Below are positions 1 to 7,649 of a stretch of DNA of 64,000 nt, one piece after another. Location: assembly GCF_014201115.1 (NCBI RefSeq), contig NZ_JACHDO010000001.1, positions 4,154,001-4,218,000 on the forward strand. The letters run 5' to 3'. The notes below the pieces were generated by a model, which made no database searches, was not told where the DNA came from, and was given only the letters and a program-made list of their open reading frames with translations. The stretch is from Nocardiopsis metallicus. GTDB lineage: Bacteria; Actinomycetota; Actinomycetes; Streptosporangiales; Streptosporangiaceae. The translations under genes and the position numbers were made by a program. The first letter of the stretch is position 1. Each line of letters opens with the position of its first letter.

Positions 1-160
1 GCTCCGCGTGTTCACCTCCGGGGGAGCCCCCGTTCACCTTTCCTGGAACTAGCCTGGGTCGGGATGTTCTCCTGGCCGGAACCTCCTGGCTCCCCTCCCC
101 GTACTCCTCCGAGTCGGCGAGGGAGAGCCGCTCCGGCCTCGCCCGAAAGGCCTTCTCCCC

Positions 161-1048
161 ATGACCGTCCTCGAGTCGGCGATCCTCGGTGTCATCCAGG
201 GTCTGTTCATGTTCATCCCGGTCAGTTCCAGCAGTCATCTGGCGCTGGCCCAGCACTGGCTCATCCAGAACGGTTCCGCGCTGCCGCCGCCGGAGTCACC
301 GGAGATGGTGTTCTTCAACATCGTGGTGCACGTGGGAACCGTGGTCTCGATCCTCATCGTCTACCGAAGGGCGCTGACCGACCTCGTGGCCCGCTCGGTG
401 GCCGACCTGCGGGGGCTCGTGGGAGCAGGCCCCCGGACCGAGGGCCTCTACCTCAAGCTGATGATGATGGGCCTGTTCGCGGTGGCGGTCACCGGCGTCC
501 TGGGCCTGACGATCCGCAAACCGCTGGAGAACGTCTTCGCCAACCCGGCGCTGATCGCCCTGATGCTCTGCGTGACGGGCGCCCTGCTGCTGTGGACCGA
601 CCTGCTGAGCCCCCGCACCAAGGGCCTGCGCGACTTCACCTGGATGATGGCCCTGTTCATCGGTCTCGCCCAGGCGATGGCCTTCGCGCCCGGCCTGTCC
701 AGGAGCGGCACGACCATCGCCATCGCCCTGCTGCTCGGGCTGCGCCGGCGCTGGGCCGCGGAGTTCAGCTTCTTCATCGCCATTCCCACGATCATCGCGG
801 GCAACGTGCTGCTCCCCATCCTGGAACCCGAGATCCTGTCGGCCTTCGACCCCCTCCCCCTGCTGACCGGGTTCGTGGTCGCGGCGATCGTCGGCACGTT
901 CTCCCTGCTGCTGGTCCTGAAGCTGCTGTACAAGGCCCGGCTGCGCTACTTCTCCTACTACGTGTGGGCCCTGGCCGCGCTGATCCTGGCCGACGCCTAC
1001 GGCCTGGTCGACATCGGCCTCACCGGCGCGGTGATGGGGCACCCCTGA
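161..1048 (+). CDS. uppP: UppP/BacA-like undecaprenyl-diphosphatase
   Basis: 295 aa polytopic membrane protein of the UppP (BacA) family, which dephosphorylates undecaprenyl diphosphate on the outer face of the membrane and so recycles the lipid carrier of peptidoglycan synthesis. Visible family signatures are PVSSSSHLAL (about residues 20-29, with the conserved His26) and GLSRSGTT (the PGTSRSG arginine loop). Length is slightly above the usual 265-280 aa. Odd point: the N-terminal (E/Q)xxxE motif reads Q13-G-L-F-M17, so the second glutamate is methionine. The family is certain; full activity is not. It is followed at once by a strong terminator and appears monocistronic. Confidence 0.9.
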   Translation: MTVLESAILGVIQGLFMFIPVSSSSHLALAQHWLIQNGSALPPPESPEMVFFNIVVHVGTVVSILIVYRRALTDLVARSVADLRGLVGAGPRTEGLYLKLMMMGLFAVAVTGVLGLTIRKPLENVFANPALIALMLCVTGALLLWTDLLSPRTKGLRDFTWMMALFIGLAQAMAFAPGLSRSGTTIAIALLLGLRRRWAAEFSFFIAIPTIIAGNVLLPILEPEILSAFDPLPLLTGFVVAAIVGTFSLLLVLKLLYKARLRYFSYYVWALAALILADAYGLVDIGLTGAVMGHP

Positions 1049-1052
1049 TCAA

Positions 1053-1084
1053 GGGGTGAGCCCCGCGGGGGCGGGGCTCACCCC
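1053..1084. terminator. Bidirectional hairpin terminator
   Basis: Perfect inverted repeat with 14-bp arms (1053-1066 and 1071-1084) and a GGGG loop, lying between the convergent uppP and the winged-helix regulator gene. It overlaps the last codons of the regulator. No T-run, as is usual in high-GC actinomycetes. Confidence 0.8.
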
Positions 1085-1416
1085 CGCGGCGCCTCCTGCG
1101 TGCCGTCCCACCCGGCGGCCTCCTCACGCAACCGGACCAGCCGGTCCCAGTGCTCGGACACCCTCTCGCGGCCGGTGGCGGTGAGCCGGACGACGGTACG
1201 GGGGCGGCGCTCCCGGCTCTTCTCGATCTCGACGACGCCGCCCCTCTCCAGCTTGGACAGGTGGCTGGACAGGTTGCCCTTGGACAGGCCGGTGAGCCGC
1301 TGAAGAAAGAGGAAGTCCGCGCTCTCGCAGGAGAGCAGGGCGCTGGTGACCGCCAACCGCGAGGGGTCGTGCACCAGGCGGTCGATCTCCGCCATGTCCT
1401 CGAAAGGGGTACCCAT
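1078..1416 (-). CDS. Winged-helix transcriptional regulator (ArsR/MarR-like)
   Basis: 112 aa regulator. Residues about 10-75 form a winged HTH: the helix LQRLTGLSKGNLSSHLSKLE is the recognition segment and RRPRTVVRLTATGRE is the wing. Proteins of this compact type repress small membrane-protein operons in actinomycetes. The ATG at 1416 lies 2 nt after the stop of the upstream membrane-protein gene, so the two are co-transcribed. Three near-identical palindromes in the operon (2059-2075, 2729-2745, 2774-2790) are the obvious binding sites, which suggests autoregulation. The ligand is unknown. Confidence 0.85.
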   Translation of the reverse strand: MGTPFEDMAEIDRLVHDPSRLAVTSALLSCESADFLFLQRLTGLSKGNLSSHLSKLERGGVVEIEKSRERRPRTVVRLTATGRERVSEHWDRLVRLREEAAGWDGTQEAPRG

Positions 1417-1418
1417 GA

Positions 1419-2048
1419 TCAGGCCGTTCCGTTCTCTGTCGCCGCGTCCGTCACCGGCGGGAGGGTACGCACCAACGTACGGTGGTCGAGCAGTCCCCCG
1501 ACGCACAGTACGGCAGCGAGCGTGACCAGGAGCGTGTCGGTGGCGGCGTAGCTGAGCGGATGGACGCCCGAGGGCAGCAGCATCCCCAACGGCAGCAGGC
1601 TCGCCAGGCCGACGGCGGCCGCGGCGACCAGGTAGTGCGCCCGCATCCGCCAGTGGGGACAGGCGAGCAGGACGAAGAGCAGCGTGAACACGAGCCCGCC
1701 GATCCCCAGGGGCCCGTAGGTCCAGCCCGCCTGGGCGCTCAGGGTTCCTCCGGCCATGGAGAGAATGAGAAGGCCGAAGGGCAGGAGCACGTAAGCGGAG
1801 ATCCGCCCCGGGTCGAAGAGCGCTCGGACCTGCCCGAAGCGCCACCGGTAGTACCAGCGGACCAGGAAGCCAAGGGCCACCAGGAGGGGCAGGCCGATGA
1901 TCAGCGGCTCCAGGCTGCCGCCCCGGACGAGTAGCAGGTTCAGTGCGAAGAGCGCCACCACGAGCATGTAGAGCCCCTGGTAGTCGACGTAGTAGGCGGT
2001 GACGTGGCGGACCCGTTCGAGCCGCTCGAAGTCGTACGGGACAGTCAT
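1419..2048 (-). CDS. Four- to six-span membrane protein of a regulator-linked family
   Basis: 209 aa. The soluble N-terminus (MTVPYDFERLERVRHVTAYY) is followed by about five or six hydrophobic segments arranged in pairs, and the protein ends in LDHRTLVRTLPPV. A damaged paralogue lies directly upstream (2105-2718) and shares the same start, the YQGLY motif and the LLDHRTLVRTL tail, so the pair arose by tandem duplication. Function unknown. Coupling to a winged-helix repressor suggests a stress- or ligand-responsive membrane component. ATG 2048 is chosen because an AGG-rich ribosome site and the operator 2059-2075 lie just upstream. Confidence 0.8.
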   Translation of the reverse strand: MTVPYDFERLERVRHVTAYYVDYQGLYMLVVALFALNLLLVRGGSLEPLIIGLPLLVALGFLVRWYYRWRFGQVRALFDPGRISAYVLLPFGLLILSMAGGTLSAQAGWTYGPLGIGGLVFTLLFVLLACPHWRMRAHYLVAAAAVGLASLLPLGMLLPSGVHPLSYAATDTLLVTLAAVLCVGGLLDHRTLVRTLPPVTDAATENGTA

Positions 2049-2058
2049 GCGAACCTCC

Positions 2059-2075
2059 GGTTCGTAACGCGAACC
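2059..2075. promoter_or_regulatory. Palindromic operator, copy 1
   Basis: GGTTCGTAACGCGAACC, an inverted repeat with 6-bp arms around TAACG, 11 bp before the ATG of the intact membrane-protein gene and touching its ribosome binding site. It differs from copy 2 by one symmetrical base-pair change in each arm, the signature of a conserved binding site. Confidence 0.75.
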
Positions 2076-2104
2076 CAGAATGCGGGAGAAGGGTGTGCCC
2101 GTGG

Positions 2105-2718
2105 TCAGGCCTTCTCGCTCTCCGCCGCAGGCCGAAGGGTGCGCACCAGGGTGCGGTGGTCGAGCAGCCCGTTCACCACGAAGACGACCCCACCGGCCAC
2201 CGCGACCGTCACGGGGTACTCCCACTCGACGGGATGCGTCCCCGAGGGGAAGAGAGGACCCAGCGGCAGCACCGTGAACGTGAGGATAAGGACGGCGCCG
2301 ACCAGGTAGTGCCGACGGTTCCGCAGATCGGAGCAGCCCACCCCGAACAGGGCGACCGCGAGGAACACTCCGAATACCCAACCCCCCTGGACCCCGAGGA
2401 GGTTGGTCGTGATCATCAGCGCCATATAGGCGAGGACCAGCGCGATCGGCAGCAGCACCACCCACAGCAGCCGTCCCGTGGTCCACCGCGGCCGCACCTG
2501 CGCCGGTAGTACTGCTGGACGGCGATGAACAGGGCGGCGATCAAGAGCATCCCGACCGGGAACAGGTCGGTCAGCGGCCCCTCCCCGGTGAGCGGGGCCA
2601 GGCCCACACAGATCGCGAACACACCCAGCAGGGACGTGTACAGGCCCTGGTAGCCGCCGTAGTCGGACGTGACCTCGCGGATCCGCTGAAGGCGGTCGAG
2701 GTCATGGGGGGTCGTCAT
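2105..2718 (-). pseudogene. Frameshifted paralogue of the neighbouring membrane protein
   Basis: Two open frames together match the intact gene at 1419-2048. Frame one runs from ATG 2718 (MTTPHDLDRLQRIREVT, YQGLY) to QQYYRRR near 2505. Frame two resumes at QVRPRWTTGRLLWVV and runs to LLDHRTLVRTLRPA at 2105. Where the intact copy has 15 nt between its Tyr-Tyr codons and Gln-Val, this copy has 5 nt, a 10-nt deletion that shifts the frame. An internal GTG at 2497 could restart translation of the C-terminal half, so a split gene is possible. A sequencing error cannot be excluded, but 10 nt is large for one. Confidence 0.75.
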
Positions 2719-2728
2719 GCGCACCTCC

Positions 2729-2745
2729 GGTTTGTAACGCAAACC
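2729..2745. promoter_or_regulatory. Palindromic operator, copy 2
   Basis: GGTTTGTAACGCAAACC, a perfect 6-bp-arm inverted repeat directly upstream of the start of the frameshifted membrane-protein gene, at the same distance from ATG and in the same flank (CCTCC) as copy 1. Confidence 0.8.
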
Positions 2746-2773
2746 TTTCTTCCACCGTAGGCGGGGGCATCTT

Positions 2774-2790
2774 GGTTTGCAATGCAAACC
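2774..2790. promoter_or_regulatory. Palindromic operator, copy 3
   Basis: GGTTTGCAATGCAAACC, an inverted repeat whose centre lies 45 bp from that of copy 2. It sits in the divergent region between the regulator operon (minus) and the hydrolase gene (plus), so one regulator may control both directions. Confidence 0.75.
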
Positions 2791-2860
2791 TCAGGGATGT
2801 TCCGGCCGGAAACGGGTAGCCCGCAGGGCAAGGACAGCAACCCTCCGGGAAGGAGCCGTA

Positions 2861-3691
2861 GTGAGACGCGCCCTGATCGTGGCGGCGGTGGTGGCGCTCG
2901 TACTGGTGGTACTGGTGGGACTCGCCTGGGCCTTGCAGAGATCGGTCATCTTCATCCCCATGGGCGGGGAGCCGCCACCCGCCGCCGAGGTGATCGAGGG
3001 CGCAGAGGACGTGCGCCTGCACACCGATGACGGCCTCGAACTCGGCGCCTGGTTCATCACCCCGCAGGACACCGACCGTGCCACCGACCGGGAGACCGCG
3101 GTCCTGGTGGCCAACGGCAACGCGGGCAACCGGGAGAGCCGCGCTCCGCTGGCCCGCGCCCTGGCGGCCGAGGGCTTCTCCGTGCTGCTGTTCGACTACC
3201 GGGGCTATGGCGGCAACCCCGGCAGCCCCAGCGAGGCGGGGCTGGCCATGGACGCGCGCGCCGCCGCCGACGCACTGGCCGAACGCGGTTTCGACGCCGA
3301 GCGCACCGTGTACTTCGGCGAGAGCCTGGGCGCCGCCGTGGCCGCCAACCTGGCCGCCGAACGCTCGCCCGCGGCACTGTTCCTGCGCTCGCCCTTCACC
3401 TCCCTGGCCGACATGGGCAGTCACCACTACCCCTTCGTTCCCGTGCGCCTGCTGCTCAGGGACGAGTTCCCGGTGGCCGAACGGGTCGCGGACCTCGACA
3501 CGCCCACCACCGTGGTCGTCGCCGACTCCGACACCATCGTTCCCCCGGAACAGAGCCACGAAGTGGCCGGGGCCAGCGCGAACCTGGTCGAGGAGGTCGT
3601 GCTGCCCGGCGGGGGCCACAACGACCCCGCGACGATCCACGGCCCCGAGGTGGTCGCGGCGGTGGCCCGGCTCGCCGACCACGCTCGCTGA
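2861..3691 (+). CDS. Alpha/beta hydrolase (Bem46/ABHD13-like), membrane-anchored
   Basis: 276 aa from GTG 2861, preceded by GGAAGGAG at 6 nt spacing. The frame is open upstream to 2777 but that part runs through the operator and is not coding-like. One N-terminal transmembrane helix (about residues 5-25) is followed by an alpha/beta hydrolase: oxyanion region VANGNAGNRE, FDYRGYGGNPG, nucleophile elbow GESLGAA (Ser in GxSxG), acid near VADSDTIVP and His in GGGHND. Such proteins are anchored serine hydrolases with unknown natural substrates. Divergent from the winged-helix operon and possibly sharing operator copy 3. Confidence 0.85.
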   Translation: MRRALIVAAVVALVLVVLVGLAWALQRSVIFIPMGGEPPPAAEVIEGAEDVRLHTDDGLELGAWFITPQDTDRATDRETAVLVANGNAGNRESRAPLARALAAEGFSVLLFDYRGYGGNPGSPSEAGLAMDARAAADALAERGFDAERTVYFGESLGAAVAANLAAERSPAALFLRSPFTSLADMGSHHYPFVPVRLLLRDEFPVAERVADLDTPTTVVVADSDTIVPPEQSHEVAGASANLVEEVVLPGGGHNDPATIHGPEVVAAVARLADHAR

Positions 3692-3741
3692 CCGGCATCG
3701 GCCACCGCCCCGCCCCGGGCGGCTTGCGATGGTAAACATAA

Positions 3742-3755
3742 ACCGATCAGTCGGT
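3742..3755. promoter_or_regulatory. TetR-type operator candidate
   Basis: ACCGATCAGTCGGT, 5-bp inverted arms in an AT-rich pocket 30 bp before the amidohydrolase start. It fits a binding site for the TetR protein encoded two genes downstream at 5191. Confidence 0.6.
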
Positions 3756-3784
3756 CTATTAATAAACGAGCCTGAGGGCGGCCC

Positions 3785-5158
3785 ATGGAAACAGCGGACG
3801 GCACGGCGGAGCAGGGTTCGGGCAAGCCCGGGAAGAGGAGCACCCGGCGGCGGTTCCTGCGCGGGGCCGCGGTGGTGGGCGGTCTGGGCCTCCTCGCCGG
3901 CGGCGGGCTCGTGGGCCACTACGTCGCCACCCTGTACAGCCCGCGGACGGATCCGCAGCGGGGCGCTCTGGCCCTGACCGGGGCCACGGTCCTGGTCGGT
4001 ACGGACCTGGAACCGCGTGAGAACACCACGGTGCTGGTCACCGACGGTGTCATCACCGAGATCGCGGACGACGGCGACCTCGAGCTCCCGGCGGGCACCG
4101 AGACCGTCGAGCTGGGCGGGCACACGCTCATGCCCGGCCTGATCGACCTCCACGTGCACCTGGGCTTCCCGCAGCAGGAGCCCGGTGAGGAGCTGGGGCC
4201 GACCGACATGCCGGGCGTGGTCTACGAGATGGCGCGCTACGTCCCCTCCGCCCGCCGCGCGCTGCTCGAACACGGTGTGACGACGGTACGCGGGCTGGGC
4301 GACGACCACACCTGGATCACCGAGATGCGCCGGATGCTCCGCGACGGCGAACTGGAGGGACCGCGCCTGTACACGTCGGGGCCGCTGTTCACCACCCCGG
4401 CGGGCCACCCCGTGGCCACCTTCGGGGTGGAACCCGACTCCGACACCGTCCGGCTGCCGTCCACCCCCGAGGAGGCCCGCGAGGCCGTACGCGAACTCGC
4501 CACCGGCGACTACCCGGTGGACCTGATCAAGGTGGTGCAGGAGCGGGGCGACGCCGAGCGCCTGGAACTGGACCCGATCCCCGCCGACGTCCTCGAGGCC
4601 GTCGTGGCCGAGGCACACGAGCACGGGCTGTTCGTGACCGCGCACTGGGGTTCGGAACCGGACCTGACCGACGCCCTGGCCGCCGGGGTGGACGGGCTCG
4701 AACACCTGGAGGCCCGGGGCGTCCTCGACGGGTGGCCCGAGGAACTACTGGCCGAACTGGTCGAGCGGGACGTCCCCGTCACCCCGACCCTGGCCGTCAC
4801 CGAGGTGGCCGTCTCCGCCGAAGAGCACCGGGTGATCAGGGACCGGCTGGCCGAGCTGCACACCGCGGGCGGCCGGATCGTCGCCGGAAGCGACGCCGCC
4901 GTGCCCGGGGTCGGCTTCGGCGACGGCCTGCACCGCGAACTGGAACTGCTGTCCGAGAGCGGGATGGGCCCGCACGCGGCCCTGAGGGCCGCGACCAGCG
5001 AGGCCGCCCGGGTACTCGACGCCGACCACCTCGGCGCGATCGAGGTGGGCCGCGCAGCCGACCTGGTCGCCCTCACCGGTGACCCGCTGACCGACATCAC
5101 CCGCGTCCGCGACGTGGCCGCCGTCTACCGGGACGGTCGTCGGGTGGTGGGGAGCTGA
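3785..5158 (+). CDS. Tat-exported metal-dependent amidohydrolase (prolidase/imidazolonepropionase-like)
   Basis: 457 aa. The N-terminus carries a twin-arginine signal (TRRRFLRGAAVVGG, residues about 20-33) and a hydrophobic stretch, so the enzyme is exported folded. The amidohydrolase barrel shows the metal ligands HVHLGF, a candidate carbamylated lysine in VDLIKVVQ, histidines in TAHWGSEPD and GLEHLE, and the catalytic aspartate in GSDAAVPG. The C-terminal small beta domain ends in ADLVALTGDPLTDI. Subfamily resemblance is to Xaa-Pro dipeptidase-like amidohydrolases; the substrate cannot be named. Followed 32 bp later by a TetR gene on the same strand, its likely regulator. Confidence 0.85.
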   Translation: METADGTAEQGSGKPGKRSTRRRFLRGAAVVGGLGLLAGGGLVGHYVATLYSPRTDPQRGALALTGATVLVGTDLEPRENTTVLVTDGVITEIADDGDLELPAGTETVELGGHTLMPGLIDLHVHLGFPQQEPGEELGPTDMPGVVYEMARYVPSARRALLEHGVTTVRGLGDDHTWITEMRRMLRDGELEGPRLYTSGPLFTTPAGHPVATFGVEPDSDTVRLPSTPEEAREAVRELATGDYPVDLIKVVQERGDAERLELDPIPADVLEAVVAEAHEHGLFVTAHWGSEPDLTDALAAGVDGLEHLEARGVLDGWPEELLAELVERDVPVTPTLAVTEVAVSAEEHRVIRDRLAELHTAGGRIVAGSDAAVPGVGFGDGLHRELELLSESGMGPHAALRAATSEAARVLDADHLGAIEVGRAADLVALTGDPLTDITRVRDVAAVYRDGRRVVGS

Positions 5159-5190
5159 AGGCAGCGGACACATGGTGGGAAGCTGAACCC

Positions 5191-5805
5191 ATGCGCAAGG
5201 TCGACCCCGCCCAGTACCGGGCCAAACGGCGCCACATCATGATGGCGGCGGCTCCGCTGTTCGCCGCGCACGGCCTGGACGGTACCTCCACGGCCCGGAT
5301 CCGAGAAGCCGCCGGAGTCAGCTCGGGCACGCTCTTCCACTACTTCCCCAGCAAGCGCGCGGTCTTCGTCGCACTCCTGACCGACGACGACAACGGCGAC
5401 GCCCAGCGCCTGGCCGCCGCACGCGACCGGGACGACCCCCGGTCGGCCCTCCTCGACCTGGTGGAGGAGCTGGCCGCGCCGGCGGCGAGCCCAGTGGCCG
5501 CCGGACTGGTGATGGAGGCGCTGCGGCAGGCCGGGAAGGACGCCGAACTGGCCGCGGCGCTGGAGGCCGACAGCGATCTCGAACTGGAGGCCCTGACCCA
5601 CCTGGTGTCCCGGTCCGTCCGGGAGGGCGGGGCGGATCCGGTCCTGGACGCGCGGGCCACCGCCGTGTGGATCCAGACGATCATCGGGGCGCTCTTCCTG
5701 CGCGCGGCCACCGAGACCGGGTTCGACGCCCCCGCGCAGCTGCGCGACCTGCGGCTGTTGCTGAACCGCCTGCTGGGCGGAACCGGCCCCCGAACCGAAC
5801 GCTGA
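5191..5805 (+). CDS. TetR/AcrR-family transcriptional regulator
   Basis: 204 aa. The N-terminal HTH (about residues 12-55) reads RRHIMMAAAPLFAAHGLDGT then IREAAGVSSGTLFHYFPSKR, the classic TetR tryptophan-less variant. The variable C-terminal ligand domain follows and ends with TVWIQTIIGALFLRAATE-like packing helices. It lies in the same orientation 32 bp after the amidohydrolase gene. The ACCGATCAGTCGGT palindrome upstream of that gene is a plausible target. Ligand unknown. Confidence 0.88.
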   Translation: MRKVDPAQYRAKRRHIMMAAAPLFAAHGLDGTSTARIREAAGVSSGTLFHYFPSKRAVFVALLTDDDNGDAQRLAAARDRDDPRSALLDLVEELAAPAASPVAAGLVMEALRQAGKDAELAAALEADSDLELEALTHLVSRSVREGGADPVLDARATAVWIQTIIGALFLRAATETGFDAPAQLRDLRLLLNRLLGGTGPRTER

Positions 5806-5834
5806 GGCCCTGCTGGGGCAGACGGGGCCGCCGG

Positions 5835-6308
5835 TCAGCCCGGCAGGAAGGACATCGCCCAGGCCGGGGCCAGCACGAGGATCAAAAAGCGCGCGGTCCG
5901 GGTGACGAAGGTGATCGCGCAGAACAGCACGAGGTTCATCCGCAGGGCCCCGGCCAGGACGGAGACCACCATGAACGGCGGCACGCTGGCGAAGGAGCTG
6001 AGGGCGAGCAGGCCCGCGCCCCAGGCGGGGCGTGCCTCGGCCTTGGCCCGCCAGCGGGTCACCCGCTCCGACCACTTGCCGGGGGTGGCCGCCCGGCGTT
6101 TGAGCCAGGGCGCCGAGATCGTCCCGTACCCCACGTAGTAGTAGGGGATCTTGCCGAGGGTCTGGCCCACGGCGGCGGCCACCGCCATCGCGACGAGGGC
6201 GCCGTCGTCCAGAACGGCGACGGCGCCCAGCAGGTACAGCTCGATGTTGATGAGCGGGACCAGCCCCGCCGCGGTGGCCACCACGAAGGCCAGGGCGGTC
6301 TCGACCAC
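5835..6308 (-). CDS. Small VTT/YqaA-like membrane protein
   Basis: 157 aa from GTG 6308. Hydrophobic segments at about residues 1-20, 25-50, 95-120 and 125-150 surround a basic amphipathic region. The motif VGQTLGKIPYYYVGYG resembles the SNARE-associated/VTT (DedA-like) core, in which a re-entrant Gly-rich loop precedes a helix; these proteins act in phospholipid translocation or envelope homeostasis. It is shorter than full DedA proteins (about 200 aa), so it belongs to the YqaA-type branch at best. It lies 15 bp downstream of rlmN on the same strand and is probably co-transcribed. Confidence 0.65.
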   Translation of the reverse strand: MVETALAFVVATAAGLVPLINIELYLLGAVAVLDDGALVAMAVAAAVGQTLGKIPYYYVGYGTISAPWLKRRAATPGKWSERVTRWRAKAEARPAWGAGLLALSSFASVPPFMVVSVLAGALRMNLVLFCAITFVTRTARFLILVLAPAWAMSFLPG

Positions 6309-6323
6309 GTCGGCCGCTTCCCG

Positions 6324-7421
6324 CTACTTCTCGGCGGCGGCGAGCTGCCCGCAGGCGCCGTCGATCTCCTGGCCGCGGGTGTCGCGGACGGTCACCGAGA
6401 CCCCGTGGGACTGGAGCCGCCGGACGAACTCGCGCTCGTCCTCGGGGCGCGAGGCCGTCCACTTCGACCCCGGGGTGGGGTTGAGCGGGATGAGGTTGAC
6501 GTGCACCAGGTGGCCCTTGAGGAGCTTGCCGAGCAGGTCGGCCCGCCAGGCCTGGTCGTTGATGTCCTTGATCAGCGCGTACTCGATGGACACGCGGCGG
6601 CCGGTGGTCCCGGCGTAGCGCCAGGCGGCGTCCAGGACCTCCTCGACCTTCCACCGGGTGTTGATCGGGACCAGCTCGTCACGCAGCTCGTCGTCCGGGG
6701 CGTGCAGCGAGATCGCCAGGCGGACCTGCATCTTCTCGTCGATGAGCTTGTTGATCGCCGGGACCAGCCCGACCGTGGAGACGGTCACGCCTCGCTGGGA
6801 GATGCCCAGGCCGTTGGGGACCGGGTCGGTGATCTGACGGCAGGTCTGGAGCACCCGCTTGTAGTTGGCCATCGGCTCGCCCATGCCCATGAACACGATG
6901 TTGCTGATCCGCCCCGGGCCGCCTGCGACCTCGCCGCGGGCCAGGTCGCGGGCGCTGGCGACCACCTGGTCGACGATCTCGCCGGTGGACAGGTTGCGGG
7001 TCAGCCCCGCCTGGCCGGTGGCGCAGAACGGGCAGTTCATGCCGCAGCCGGCCTGGGAGGAGATGCACAGGGTGACGCGGTCCGGGTAGCGCATCAGCAC
7101 CGACTCGAACATCACCCCGTCGAAGGCCTTCCACAGCGTCTTGCGGGTCATCCCGTTGTCACAGGTGATGTGCCGGACCGGGGTGAGCAGCGTGGGCAGC
7201 AGCGCCTCGCCGAGCTTCTCCCGGGAGGCCTCCGGGAGGTCGGTCATCTTCGCGGTGTCCGACTCCAGGGCGCCGTAGTAGTGCTTGGCGATCTGCTTGG
7301 CCCGGAAGGGCTTCTCGCCCAGCTCCCTGACGACCTCCTGCCGCTCTTCGGGGCTGAGGTCGGCCAGGTGCCGGGGCGGCTTGGCGCGGCGGGGTGCGAC
7401 GAATGTGAGCTCGGCGGGCAT
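6324..7421 (-). CDS. rlmN: Dual-specificity RNA methyltransferase RlmN
   Basis: 365 aa radical-SAM enzyme that methylates C2 of A2503 in 23S rRNA and A37 in some tRNAs. The 4Fe-4S ligands are Cys126, Cys130 and Cys133 in CGMNCPFC, the SAM-binding GEPMANY segment follows, and the resolving/methyl-carrier cysteine is Cys357 in DGACGQ near the C-terminus (the partner cysteine lies near residue 119). Length is normal for the family. It shares its transcript with the downstream VTT-like gene. The start is ATG 7421. Confidence 0.95.
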   Translation of the reverse strand: MPAELTFVAPRRAKPPRHLADLSPEERQEVVRELGEKPFRAKQIAKHYYGALESDTAKMTDLPEASREKLGEALLPTLLTPVRHITCDNGMTRKTLWKAFDGVMFESVLMRYPDRVTLCISSQAGCGMNCPFCATGQAGLTRNLSTGEIVDQVVASARDLARGEVAGGPGRISNIVFMGMGEPMANYKRVLQTCRQITDPVPNGLGISQRGVTVSTVGLVPAINKLIDEKMQVRLAISLHAPDDELRDELVPINTRWKVEEVLDAAWRYAGTTGRRVSIEYALIKDINDQAWRADLLGKLLKGHLVHVNLIPLNPTPGSKWTASRPEDEREFVRRLQSHGVSVTVRDTRGQEIDGACGQLAAAEK

Positions 7422-7649
7422 AAGGATCCGTAAGGAGTGGAGTCGGTGGACTGCGCCCGGCGCGGGAGGGATGTGGCGGCACGGGTCGTTATACGACCTA
7501 TACGCGACTGCGGTGCTGCTCCGCCTGTCAGGGCACTACCGTCGATTCTACTTACCTTGCGGACAGCCCGGGCGGATCCGCCCCAGCCCGGTCGCCGCTG
7601 GCAGCATGACACTGACAACACGACACCCCGTCGGCGCGTGGGAGGGCCG

